Made by a program: the position numbers and the translations under genes. Shown here in pieces: positions 1 through 7,642 of a stretch of 64,000 nt of DNA. Position 1 is the stretch's first letter. Each line of letters opens with the position of its first letter. Where the stretch lies: positions 1 through 64,000 of the forward strand of contig NZ_JANHDK010000003.1 in assembly GCF_024494725.1 (NCBI RefSeq). The letters are read 5' to 3'. This stretch comes from Haloplanus ruber (GTDB taxonomy: Archaea; Halobacteriota; Halobacteria; Halobacteriales; Haloferacaceae). The notes beneath the pieces were generated by a model. The model searched no databases, was not told the origin of the DNA, and saw only the letters and a program-made list of their open reading frames with translations.

Positions 1-160
1 ACCACGGGGTAAGAGCTGAACGCATCTAAGCTCGAAACCCACCTGGAAAAGAGGTACCACCGAGGACACTCGTAGAAGACGAGTTAGATAGACTCGGGGT
101 GTACGCGTCAAGGCAACGAGACGTTCAGCCCGCGAGCACTAACAGTCCAAGCCACATTCA
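1..160 (+). rRNA. rrl: 23S ribosomal RNA, 3' end (partial)
   Basis: The first 160 bases match from memory the conserved last part of haloarchaeal 23S rRNA, including the stretch around cgaaacccac, the gactcggggtgt segment and the closing gcactaacag...ccaagcca. The 5' part lies outside the window. The exact 3' end is estimated from the known haloarchaeal end and may be off by a few bases. It is followed by 5S rRNA and tRNA-Cys, the standard haloarchaeal operon order. Confidence 0.93.
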
Positions 161-241
161 TTGGAGTCCGCGCTGTGACCCGATTTGACTGTCGGGTCCA
201 GGCGCTAACTGGATCGCACGTACACACGGTTGAGAGACCCT

Positions 242-284
242 CACCGACACTGGTATGGCGACGGTTCGAATCCGTCGGTCGGCA
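242..284 (+). other. tRNA-like processing element (t-element) directly before 5S rRNA
   Basis: In the 23S-5S spacer there is a perfect T-arm (stem 260-264 with 272-276, loop ttcgaat 265-271) and a five-pair acceptor-like stem (ccgac 244-248 with gtcgg 278-282) ending exactly one or two bases before mature 5S. There is no D arm or anticodon arm. In Haloferax volcanii the 5S leader folds into a comparable mini-tRNA that tRNase Z cleaves to make the 5S 5' end, so the same role is inferred here. Confidence 0.75.
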
Positions 285-406
285 TGAAGGCGGCCAGAGC
301 GGCAGGGAGACACCCGTACCCATCCCGAACACGGACGTTAAGCCTGCCTGCGTATCGGGCAGTACTGGAGTGGGCGACCCTCTGGGAGTGCCGATTCGCC
401 GCCTCA
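285..406 (+). rRNA. rrf: 5S ribosomal RNA
   Basis: About 122 nt with the hallmark segments acccgtacccatcccgaaca and agtactggagtgggcgacc, and with terminal helix I formed by ggcggc near the 5' end and gccgcc near the 3' end. It sits about 125 bases after 23S rRNA. Ends are set by the helix I pairing and are good to a base or two. Confidence 0.95.
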
Positions 407-427
407 CCATTCATACTTCATCAACCT

Positions 428-460
428 TGGCGAGCGACAGTGCTGTCGCTCGCCACTTTT
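428..460 (+). terminator. Hairpin terminator after 5S rRNA
   Basis: A nearly perfect 13-bp inverted repeat (428-440 with 443-455, two- to four-base loop) is followed by a short T run at 457-460. It separates 5S rRNA from tRNA-Cys, which has its own promoter-like box, so it probably ends the main rRNA transcript. It could also act as a processing hairpin. Confidence 0.65.
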
Positions 461-488
461 CATACACACTACCGGACAGCGACCGCTA

Positions 489-498
489 GGCTTAAGCG
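489..498 (+). promoter_or_regulatory. TATA-like box of tRNA-Cys
   Basis: The sequence ggcttaagcg is centred about 29 bases before the mature tRNA-Cys start, the usual archaeal TATA distance. Together with the terminator just upstream, it suggests tRNA-Cys can be transcribed apart from the rRNA operon. Confidence 0.5.
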
Positions 499-522
499 CC
501 GGACACCGGTACTATCGACTGC

Positions 523-598
523 GCCAAGGTGGCAGAGTCCGGCCTAACGCAGCGGCCTGCAGAGCCGCCCATCGCCGGTTCAAATCCGGCCCTTGGCT
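523..598 (+). tRNA. tRNA-Cys (anticodon GCA)
   Basis: Full cloverleaf: acceptor gccaagg 523-529 pairs with ccttggc 591-597, anticodon stem gcggc/gccgc encloses loop ctgcaga with anticodon GCA, and the T-arm is gccgg-ttcaaat-ccggc. CCA is not encoded. A tRNA-Cys downstream of 5S is the usual haloarchaeal rRNA operon arrangement. Confidence 0.97.
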
Positions 599-629
599 TT
601 CTTACGCTGAGCAACTCGACAGCGCGGCC

Positions 630-944
630 TCAGCCCTGGTTCTCGGACAGGGCGTGCTCGATGCCCCGCTTGATTGCCTCGTCCTCGTCGGCGTCGTCGA
701 CGGCAGCCTCGTAGCCTGCGGTAAAGGAGTCCATCACGTCCTTCGCCAGCTCGCGACCATCGGCTTCGGAGGGTTGCACGTTGTCGACGGCGGCCGAGTC
801 GTCGCGTTCCTCGTCGACGATCCACACCTCGAAGTTTCCGTCCTGATCCGGCGTCGGCTGGAACTTCACCTCGACCTCGACGGTTCGGTTCTCGTACTCC
901 CGCCGCCCGGTTTTCAGCCACCCGTCGGGTACTGCTCGACTCAT
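630..944 (-). CDS. Conserved haloarchaeal hypothetical protein
   Basis: A 104-residue acidic protein with no membrane segment and no cysteine motif. The sequence alternates short predicted beta strands (residues 19-43) with a long acidic helix-rich half (60-100). I do not recognise a named family. The start is supported by a TATA-like box (acgcttatcc on the minus strand) about 27 bases upstream, which predicts a leaderless mRNA. It stands alone between tRNA-Cys and the ABC transporter gene. Confidence 0.7.
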   Translation of the reverse strand: MSRAVPDGWLKTGRREYENRTVEVEVKFQPTPDQDGNFEVWIVDEERDDSAAVDNVQPSEADGRELAKDVMDSFTAGYEAAVDDADEDEAIKRGIEHALSENQG

Positions 945-1003
945 AACCGCTACTGGGACCGTAATCGGGATAAGCGTATCCGTGCCGTGCCCCTGACGGA
1001 TCG

Positions 1004-2896
1004 TCAGTCGTCGGCGGGCGTTCGGCTCTCGGACTGTGCGTGCCAGAGTGCGGCGTAGTCGCCTTCGTCGGCCAGAAGATTCGCGTGCGTTCCCGATTCG
1101 ACGATTTCGCCGTCCTCGAGGACGACGATGCGGTCGGCATCGCTGATCGTCGAGAGGCGGTGAGCGATGACGAAGGCGGTGCGGTCCTCGACGAGACGGT
1201 CGAGGCTCTCCTGGATGCGTTCCTCGGTTTCGGTGTCGACGTCGCTGGTCGCCTCGTCGAAGACGATGATCGCGGGGTCGTTGACGAGGGCGCGGGCGAT
1301 GGCGAGGCGTTGGCGCTGGCCGCCGGAGAGTTTGATGCCGCGTTCCCCGACGAGCGTGTCGTAGCCGTTGGGGAGGTCGCTGACGAAGTCGTGGGCTTCG
1401 GCGGCTTTCGCCGCCTCGATCACCCGGCTGCGGGCGGCATCGTCGGCATCCCGCTCGGCGGCCAGCGCCGTCTGGTCCCCGTAGGCGATGTTCTCGGCGA
1501 CGGTGCCAGAGAAGAGATAGGGGTTCTGTTCGACGACCGCAATCTCCTCGCGCAGGGCGTCGAGGTCGTACTCTCGAACGTCGACGCTGTCGACCCGGAC
1601 GGCTCCAGCGTCGACGTCGTGAAACCGCGGCAGAAGCTTCACCAGCGTCGACTTCCCTGCGCCGGTGGTTCCCGCCAACCCGACGGTGGCACCGGCGGGC
1701 ACATCCAACGAGACGTTTCGAAGCACCGGCTCTCGGTCGCCGTAGCCGAAGGTCACGTCGTCGAAGGTCACGTCGCCGTCCACGTCGTCCGGGCGGTAGG
1801 GATCGGGCGGCGAGGTAACCGTCGGTTCCCGTCCGAGGAGGCCGAACACCCGTTCCGCGCTCGATTTCGCGAGCTGATATTTGTTCGCGGACTTTCCGAC
1901 GCGGCGCATGGGCGAGTAGAGCCGTCGAAGGTACAGAAAGAAGAGGGCGAAGCTCCCGGCGGTGAGCGCCCCCTCGGCGCCGTTGATGTTGTCGAGACCA
2001 CCGACGTAGAGCACGAGGACGAACACGACGCCGGTGAGGAGGCGGAGACCGGCGAAGAAGGCCCGTCTGATCCGCAGGGCGCCGATCTTCTCGTCGTGAT
2101 AGTCCTGGCTTCGCTCGGCGACCCGGTCGCGCTCGAAGCCGTAGCGGTTGAACGTCTTGATCACCGCCGCGCCGCCGAGGTTGTTCTCCAGGCGGGTGTT
2201 GAGTCGGGCGACCGACTCCCGAATGGACTTGTAGCGTGGCTCGATCCAGGTGAGGAACCGACCGCTCGCGAGGCCGATAACGGGGACGGGCGCGAGTGCG
2301 ATGGCAGCGAGTTTCGGTGAGTAGTGCCAGAGGACGACTGCGATGCCGCCGACGGTGGCCACAACACGGATCACCTGCCGGAACTCGGTGTTGAGGAACT
2401 TCTCCAGTCGGTTGACGTCGCTGTTGAGCACCGACATCATCGCGCCGGTCTGGTGGTCGACGAAGAAGTCCATCGAGAGGCGCTGGAGGTGGTCGTAGGT
2501 GTCGTTCCGGAGGTCACGCTGGATCTTCTGGGCCGAGGACTGGAGGAGATAGCGGGAGGCAAAGCGGGTGCCCGACCGAACGAGGTACGCGAGCGCCGCG
2601 ATGAGCACCAGTCGTTCCAGGAGCGCGACCCGGGCCGCCCGGCCGACGATGGGTTCGGCCGGGAGCAGCCCGACCGAGGCGAGCAGTCCCGGGTCGGCGG
2701 GACCGTTGATAACTCGGTCGATGGCGGTGGCGACGAGTATCGGCGGGACGAGGCGGGCAAAACGGGTACAGAAGGAGGCGAGGACGCCGAGGGTGAGACG
2801 CGGCCAGTAGGGGCGGGCGTAGGCTAGCAGGCTCACCATCGGGTGTCCGTCGAGCGTCTCGCTGACGTCCTCGAATCCCCCGTGTTCGTCGGCCAT
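1004..2896 (-). CDS. ABC-type exporter, fused membrane and ATPase domains
   Basis: A 630-residue half-transporter of the MsbA/multidrug type that would work as a homodimer in the cell membrane. The N-terminal 330 residues hold the six-helix exporter domain; the C-terminal nucleotide-binding domain shows Walker A GTTGAGKST, Q-loop VVEQNP, signature LSGGQ and Walker B IIVFDEATSD. The substrate cannot be told: lipids, drugs or peptides are possible. A TATA-like box at 2919-2928, overlapping the stop of the upstream kinase gene, predicts its own leaderless transcript, although it follows the kinase gene by only 24 bases and could also be cotranscribed. Confidence 0.93.
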   Translation of the reverse strand: MADEHGGFEDVSETLDGHPMVSLLAYARPYWPRLTLGVLASFCTRFARLVPPILVATAIDRVINGPADPGLLASVGLLPAEPIVGRAARVALLERLVLIAALAYLVRSGTRFASRYLLQSSAQKIQRDLRNDTYDHLQRLSMDFFVDHQTGAMMSVLNSDVNRLEKFLNTEFRQVIRVVATVGGIAVVLWHYSPKLAAIALAPVPVIGLASGRFLTWIEPRYKSIRESVARLNTRLENNLGGAAVIKTFNRYGFERDRVAERSQDYHDEKIGALRIRRAFFAGLRLLTGVVFVLVLYVGGLDNINGAEGALTAGSFALFFLYLRRLYSPMRRVGKSANKYQLAKSSAERVFGLLGREPTVTSPPDPYRPDDVDGDVTFDDVTFGYGDREPVLRNVSLDVPAGATVGLAGTTGAGKSTLVKLLPRFHDVDAGAVRVDSVDVREYDLDALREEIAVVEQNPYLFSGTVAENIAYGDQTALAAERDADDAARSRVIEAAKAAEAHDFVSDLPNGYDTLVGERGIKLSGGQRQRLAIARALVNDPAIIVFDEATSDVDTETEERIQESLDRLVEDRTAFVIAHRLSTISDADRIVVLEDGEIVESGTHANLLADEGDYAALWHAQSESRTPADD

Positions 2897-2920
2897 CGAC
2901 GCGCGATACTCGACGAACGG

Positions 2921-4384
2921 TCAAGTACTGTGGGATTCCGGGTCGGCCCGCCGCAGTTCCACACAGAAAACGGCGCCTTCGGGATCGTTGTCCTCGACCC
3001 AGACTGCTCCGCCGTACGTCTCGGCGAGGTTGTCGACGAGATAGAGACCGAGACCGCTTCCAGGACTGCCGAGTCCCTTCTCGCCGCGGCCGAAGATGGC
3101 CGGCTTTCGCGCGTCGGGAACCCCGGGACCGTTGTCGGCGATTCGGACGACGACCGTCGCGTCGCTCACTTCGGTGTCGACCTCGATTTCGATGGCTGGC
3201 TTGTCGTTGTGAAAGACGGCGTTGTCGAGGAGGTTGCCGAAGACCGACGAGAGAATCGAGGTGGCCCACACGTCCACTGTCGGCAGGTCGTCGTCGCCGC
3301 GGATCGTGAGCGACTGTGACCGATAGTCGAAGTTCGAGCGCACACGGTCGACCTCTGTCCGGAGCACCGGCGCCAGGCAGACCGCTTCGAGTTCCGGATC
3401 GGTCGTCCCTAGGATGTCGATGAGATTCCCCACCGACTCGGTAAGTTCCTTGGTGTGAGTGGCGGCGGTCATGATCCGCTCGAAGGCGTCCTCGTCCTCC
3501 GGGCCGATCCGCTCGGCGAGTTCGCCGCCCCACCCTAGCGCGACCGACATGTCGTTGCGGATGTCGTGGCGGACGATCTGGTTGAGGAGTGCGAGCCGAT
3601 CCCGCTCGGTTGCGAGGTCGCGTTCCGCCTGTTTGCGGTTGGTCACGTCTTGTTGGAACCCGACGTAGTGTGTGAGCTCGCCGTCCTCGTCGTGCAGGGG
3701 CGCGATGGTGACTTGATTCCAGAACTCCTCGCCGCTCGGCCGGTAGTTGCGTACCTCGACGGTAACGGGTTCTCCGTTGTCGACCGCGCGGCGCATTCGA
3801 GCGACCGGCTCCGGATCGGTGTCGGGACCCTGCAGAAACCGGCAGTTCCGCCCGAGCACCTCCTCGACGGGATAGCCCGTGATGCGCTCGAAGGCGTCGT
3901 TGGCGTAGACCACCGGCATGTCCGGTTGCTCCGGGTCCGCGATGGTGATTCCGATGGGCGCCTCGTCCATCGCTCGCTGTTTGAGGCTGGCATCGACGTC
4001 CGCCCCGTTCTGTCGGCCGCGCGCTCGGTCGGTGTGAGCGAGGACCGCGTACCGGTCACCGTCGCGGAGCACCGCGGCGAGGTGGATGCGCAGTCCCCGG
4101 CCGTCGTCGTCGGCTCGGTACGCGAGAGTGCGCTCGTCGTCGTCGCCGTCGAGAAGCGACCGCAGGTGCGCCGCGACCGCCGACACCTGTTCGTTCTCCG
4201 AGCGGGTGAGCGCGCCGAGATACGACTGTTCCTCGGACACAGACGCGGGGACAAGCGGGTGGTCGTGGTCCGTGGCGAACGCACGCCACGCGGCGTTGGT
4301 CTCGACGATTCGCCCCGTCTCGTCGAGTACCGCGACCCGGTCGGGGAGGGCATCGAGCACCTCGCGCATCAGTCCCGGTGCCAT
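2921..4384 (-). CDS. LOV-domain sensor histidine kinase (blue-light receptor type)
   Basis: A soluble 487-residue kinase: a weak PAS domain (about 10-120), a second PAS domain of LOV type (about 140-250), then HisKA and HATPase_c. The LOV part has the canonical flavin-binding sequence GRNCRFLQG with the photoactive cysteine at residue 181, plus the flavin-contacting Asn213, Asn223 and Gln244. The phospho-acceptor His273 lies in VRHDIRND; the ATPase has N box NLLDNA, DNGPG and GSGLGL. No transmembrane helix is visible. In this family blue light makes a flavin-cysteine adduct that changes kinase activity; light response here is inferred. No response regulator is adjacent. Confidence 0.92.
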   Translation of the reverse strand: MAPGLMREVLDALPDRVAVLDETGRIVETNAAWRAFATDHDHPLVPASVSEEQSYLGALTRSENEQVSAVAAHLRSLLDGDDDERTLAYRADDDGRGLRIHLAAVLRDGDRYAVLAHTDRARGRQNGADVDASLKQRAMDEAPIGITIADPEQPDMPVVYANDAFERITGYPVEEVLGRNCRFLQGPDTDPEPVARMRRAVDNGEPVTVEVRNYRPSGEEFWNQVTIAPLHDEDGELTHYVGFQQDVTNRKQAERDLATERDRLALLNQIVRHDIRNDMSVALGWGGELAERIGPEDEDAFERIMTAATHTKELTESVGNLIDILGTTDPELEAVCLAPVLRTEVDRVRSNFDYRSQSLTIRGDDDLPTVDVWATSILSSVFGNLLDNAVFHNDKPAIEIEVDTEVSDATVVVRIADNGPGVPDARKPAIFGRGEKGLGSPGSGLGLYLVDNLAETYGGAVWVEDNDPEGAVFCVELRRADPESHST

Positions 4385-4724
4385 GCTATCGCCGTCACGT
4401 TCCGCTCTCTGTGGCCACAGTATTAGAACTGTTCGCTCCCGGCGGGCAGCCCCATCGCGGTGCAGTCTGCGAATCTTTCCGCCGGTCGACGAGCGACAGT
4501 CGATGCGATCAATCGCTCACCGGAGGGCGCCCGTGACCGGGACAGCCGTCTCGTGCGGAGCGGCAGTACGCGAATCGCACCGACGCGACCTTCGGGACGC
4601 CCAACGATCCCAACTGATGGCGGCTGTCGGTCCGGAACCTCTCGACCCCCGTCGGTCACGGTCGGATGCGGGCGGCCTTGCCCCGAGCGCACGCGTTTTC
4701 CCGTGTCGTCCCGTCGGTCGGAGT
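4385..4724 (+). other. Intergenic region between kinase and alcohol dehydrogenase genes
   Basis: A 340-base stretch between divergent genes. It contains the likely kinase promoter (minus-strand TATA-like ttctaatact near 4418-4428) and, near 4691-4700, a weak T-rich box that could serve the dehydrogenase. Reading frames here lack the haloarchaeal acidic composition, and I see no RNA gene or repeat. Confidence 0.5.
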
Positions 4725-5741
4725 ATGACAGACACGATGCGAGCGGCTGTCGTTCCCGAAGCGGGCGCCGACTTCGAAGTGGTCGAACGGGAGGTGCCGG
4801 AACCGGCACCAACCGAGGTACGCATCGACGTCGACGCCTGTGGCGTCTGTCACAGCGATGCCTTCGTCGTCGAGGGGGGCTTCCCCGGCGTGAGCTACCC
4901 CCGGGTTCCGGGTCACGAGGTGGTCGGTCAGGTCGACGCCGTCGGCGAGGACGTGACCGCTTGGGACGAGGGTGACCGCGTCGGCGCCGGATGGCACGGC
5001 GGCCACTGTTTCACCTGCGATCCCTGTCGTCGCGGCGACTTCCTCCAGTGTGAGAACGCCGAAATCACGGGGCTGACCTTCGACGGCGGCTACGCCGAGT
5101 ACACAACCGTCCCTGCCGAGGCGCTGGCGGCCGTTCCCGGCGATCTGTCGGCCGTCGACGCTGCGCCCCTCCTGTGTGCCGGTGTCACCACGTACAACGC
5201 GCTCCGAAACAGCGATGCACGTCCCGGTGACACCGTCGCGGTCGTCGGCGTCGGCGGCCTCGGTCACCTCGGTGTCCAGTATGCCCACGCCGCCGGCTTC
5301 GAGACCGTCGCCATCTCCCGAAGCCCCGAGAAACGCGAGTTGGCGCTCGACCTTGGCGCGGATCACTTCGTGAACGCGACCGAGCGCGACCCCGCCGAGG
5401 CGCTTCAGGAACTCGGCGGCGCCCGAGTCGTCCTCTCGACGGCCCCCTCCGCGGACGCCATCGAATCGGTCCTCGGCGGCATCGGCATCGACGGCGACGT
5501 CGTGATCGTCGGTATCCCCGGCGAACCGGTGCCAACGGACGTCCAGCATCTGGTCGCCACCTGTGGCTCCGTCTCCGGATGGGGTTCCGGACACGCCCGC
5601 GACTCCCAGGACACCCTCGAGTTCAGCTCTCTTCGTGAGATCACGCCAGTCGCCGAAACCTTCGATCTCGACGATGTCGGCGAGGCCTACGACCAGATGA
5701 TGGAAAACGAGGCTCGCTTCCGCGCCGTGCTCGATCTCTAG
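4725..5741 (+). CDS. Zinc-dependent alcohol dehydrogenase (MDR superfamily)
   Basis: A 338-residue medium-chain dehydrogenase. Catalytic zinc ligands are seen in CGVCHSD, the GHE motif and LLCAG; structural zinc ligands follow the C-x2-C-x2-C-x7-C pattern in CFTCDPC...C. The Rossmann motif is GVGGLGHLG. The second strand ends in SRSPEK rather than an acidic residue, which in related enzymes goes with NADP(H) preference. Substrate unknown; oxidation of primary alcohols or reduction of aldehydes is the family role. An upstream in-frame extension to 4086 runs through the kinase gene and was rejected; the ATG at 4725 gives the normal family N-terminus. Confidence 0.92.
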   Translation: MTDTMRAAVVPEAGADFEVVEREVPEPAPTEVRIDVDACGVCHSDAFVVEGGFPGVSYPRVPGHEVVGQVDAVGEDVTAWDEGDRVGAGWHGGHCFTCDPCRRGDFLQCENAEITGLTFDGGYAEYTTVPAEALAAVPGDLSAVDAAPLLCAGVTTYNALRNSDARPGDTVAVVGVGGLGHLGVQYAHAAGFETVAISRSPEKRELALDLGADHFVNATERDPAEALQELGGARVVLSTAPSADAIESVLGGIGIDGDVVIVGIPGEPVPTDVQHLVATCGSVSGWGSGHARDSQDTLEFSSLREITPVAETFDLDDVGEAYDQMMENEARFRAVLDL

Positions 5742-5774
5742 TCCGGGCGCTATCACTCCGGATAATCGACCACC

Positions 5775-5782
5775 AGATATAT
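5775..5782 (+). promoter_or_regulatory. TATA-like box fixing a leaderless start at 5803
   Basis: The sequence gatatatt is centred 25 bases before the ATG at 5803. This favours that start over a second in-frame ATG at 5824 for the transducer gene. Confidence 0.5.
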
Positions 5783-5802
5783 TCGCTCATACGTTCGTCT
5801 CG

Positions 5803-7281
5803 ATGCTAGCCACGGCGAGATCCATGAGCACACCCAAACAACCTAACCGACACGCGGCTGCGTTTCCCCTCTCGTTCGACGCGATCATCGGCCGGATCGG
5901 CGCACCCATCTTCATTCTCGACGCCGACCACGATGTCGTTCTCTGGAATCGGGGGATGGTGGAGTTAACCGGGAGCACTGAAGCCGACGCCCGGGCAGCG
6001 GACACGGTCGGGGAGGCGTGGTACCAGGACGGCCGGCGGGCCAAGACCCTCGCGGACAAGGTCCTCGAATCGCCCCGCGACGCCCATCGGGAGTTCGACG
6101 TCGAGCGGATCGACGACGGCGATCACCCCGAGTATCAGGACCGGAGTACGTTCACCGACACGCGCGGCGACACCCGGCATATCACGTTCAGCGCGTCGCC
6201 GCTGTACGACGACGACGAACTCGTGGGTGTGGTCGAACTCGTGACAGACCGTACCGAAGAGGTCCGCCGCCGGCAGCGTATCGAGGATCTGGTCGCGGAG
6301 GTCACCTCGGCCATGCACGCGATTCAGGACGGCGACCTGGGTGCTCGCGCCGAGTTCACCGCCGACGAGTACATCGACGAGGAACTGCTGACGGTCGTCG
6401 ACTCGCTAAACGAGATGGGGGCGACCCTAGACGGACTCGTCGCGGACGTGGACGAACAGACACAGGAACTCCGAGCGATCACCCAGGAGGTTGCCGACAG
6501 CGCTACGCGGATGGAGGGGATCGCCGAGGAGCAGGCCGACCGCACCGAGGAGGTCGCCAGCGAGGTGTCGAACCTCAGCGCCACCGTCGAGGAAGTCGCC
6601 TCGACAGCCGACTCCGTCGCCGACACCAGCCGGCAGGCACGGGATCACGCCGAATCGGGGCGCGAGGTCAGCCAGGAGGTCCGCGACGTGATGTCGTCGG
6701 TCCGGACGTCGAGTCGGGAAGTCCGAACCGACGTCGACGAACTCAGCGGCACCGTCGACGAAATCGACGCGGTGATCGACGTGATCAACGACATCGCGGA
6801 CCAGACGAACTTGCTGGCGCTCAACGCCAACATCGAGGCGGCCCGTGCCGATCACGACAGCGACGGATTTGCGGTCGTCGCCAACGAGATCAAGTCACTC
6901 GCTCAGGAGGCCCAAGCCCAGGCAGGGGAGATCGAGTCGATGATCGTCGAGGTCCAGCGACGGACCGAGGGGACCGTCGAGAGTCTCGAAACGACCGAGG
7001 GAGAGATCGACGACGGGGTCGCCGAGGTCGAGGCGAGCATGGCGAAACTCGACGAAATCGTCGAGGCGGTCGGCGAGGCCGTCGCGGGGATTCAGGAGGT
7101 GTCGACGGCCACCGACGAACAGGCCGCCAGCGCCGAGGAGATTGCCGCCATGGTCGACGAGGCCCGCGACCGCGCCGACGAGGTCGCGGAGGAGGTCACA
7201 GAGGTGGCTCGCGCCGCCGAGCGCCAGACCGAGAAGGTCACCGAGATCGAACGCAGCGTCGGACAGTTGCGCACCGAGTAG
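5803..7281 (+). CDS. Soluble methyl-accepting transducer with PAS domain
   Basis: A 492-residue transducer without membrane segments, so it probably senses a cytoplasmic signal. An N-terminal PAS domain (about 20-150) is followed by a HAMP-like stretch (165-220) and a long coiled-coil signalling domain. The hairpin tip carries the near-invariant DQTNLLALNANIEAAR segment that contacts CheA/CheW. The Gln/Glu-rich helices contain likely methylation sites. Haloarchaea have several soluble Htr proteins of this design; the ligand or redox input is not evident. No che genes are nearby. Confidence 0.92.
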   Translation: MLATARSMSTPKQPNRHAAAFPLSFDAIIGRIGAPIFILDADHDVVLWNRGMVELTGSTEADARAADTVGEAWYQDGRRAKTLADKVLESPRDAHREFDVERIDDGDHPEYQDRSTFTDTRGDTRHITFSASPLYDDDELVGVVELVTDRTEEVRRRQRIEDLVAEVTSAMHAIQDGDLGARAEFTADEYIDEELLTVVDSLNEMGATLDGLVADVDEQTQELRAITQEVADSATRMEGIAEEQADRTEEVASEVSNLSATVEEVASTADSVADTSRQARDHAESGREVSQEVRDVMSSVRTSSREVRTDVDELSGTVDEIDAVIDVINDIADQTNLLALNANIEAARADHDSDGFAVVANEIKSLAQEAQAQAGEIESMIVEVQRRTEGTVESLETTEGEIDDGVAEVEASMAKLDEIVEAVGEAVAGIQEVSTATDEQAASAEEIAAMVDEARDRADEVAEEVTEVARAAERQTEKVTEIERSVGQLRTE

Positions 7282-7357
7282 CCCTCGGGCGATTGGCGAC
7301 AACATCCGCCGTCACCAAAACGCCGTAGTGGTCGCCGCCTCTATCTTCCTGGCGACC

Positions 7358-7555
7358 ATGGACCGACGCGCAACCCTCGGCATGTCGTTCGCGGAACTGG
7401 TCATGGCACGGGTCGGCCAAGGAATCGGCGTGCTCTGTCTCGTCTTCCTGTTGCCGATCCTGCCCTTCCTCACCGTCGGTGCCCTCGTTTCGTCGCTCGT
7501 TCGACCCGACCCCGACCATCCCGAACCCTCCTACCGTCCGGACTGGGCGGAGTGA
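7358..7555 (+). CDS. Small membrane protein
   Basis: A 65-residue protein with one long or two short hydrophobic segments (about residues 18-46) and a charged, proline-rich tail ending in PSYRPDWAE. The ATG at 7358 is chosen because upstream codons lie inside the transducer gene; an in-frame ATG at 7382 is an alternative. It starts 76 bases after the transducer gene. No family recognised. Confidence 0.6.
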   Translation: MDRRATLGMSFAELVMARVGQGIGVLCLVFLLPILPFLTVGALVSSLVRPDPDHPEPSYRPDWAE

Positions 7556-7642
7556 GGGCGTGACCCGTTCTGGGTGGCGGCGGCTGTTCGGGGGTTGGAA
7601 CGGCGCTCGATGGTCGAGAATCGCTTCGAACTCGGCGAGCCG

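Noticed and set aside
210-284. A complete tRNA gene between 23S and 5S
   Set aside because: Only T-arm and acceptor stem pair; no D arm or anticodon arm can be drawn, so it is a processing element.
1040-2320. Long plus-strand frame (426 codons) opposite the ABC transporter
   Set aside because: It is the antisense shadow of a well-supported gene; high GC leaves antisense frames open.
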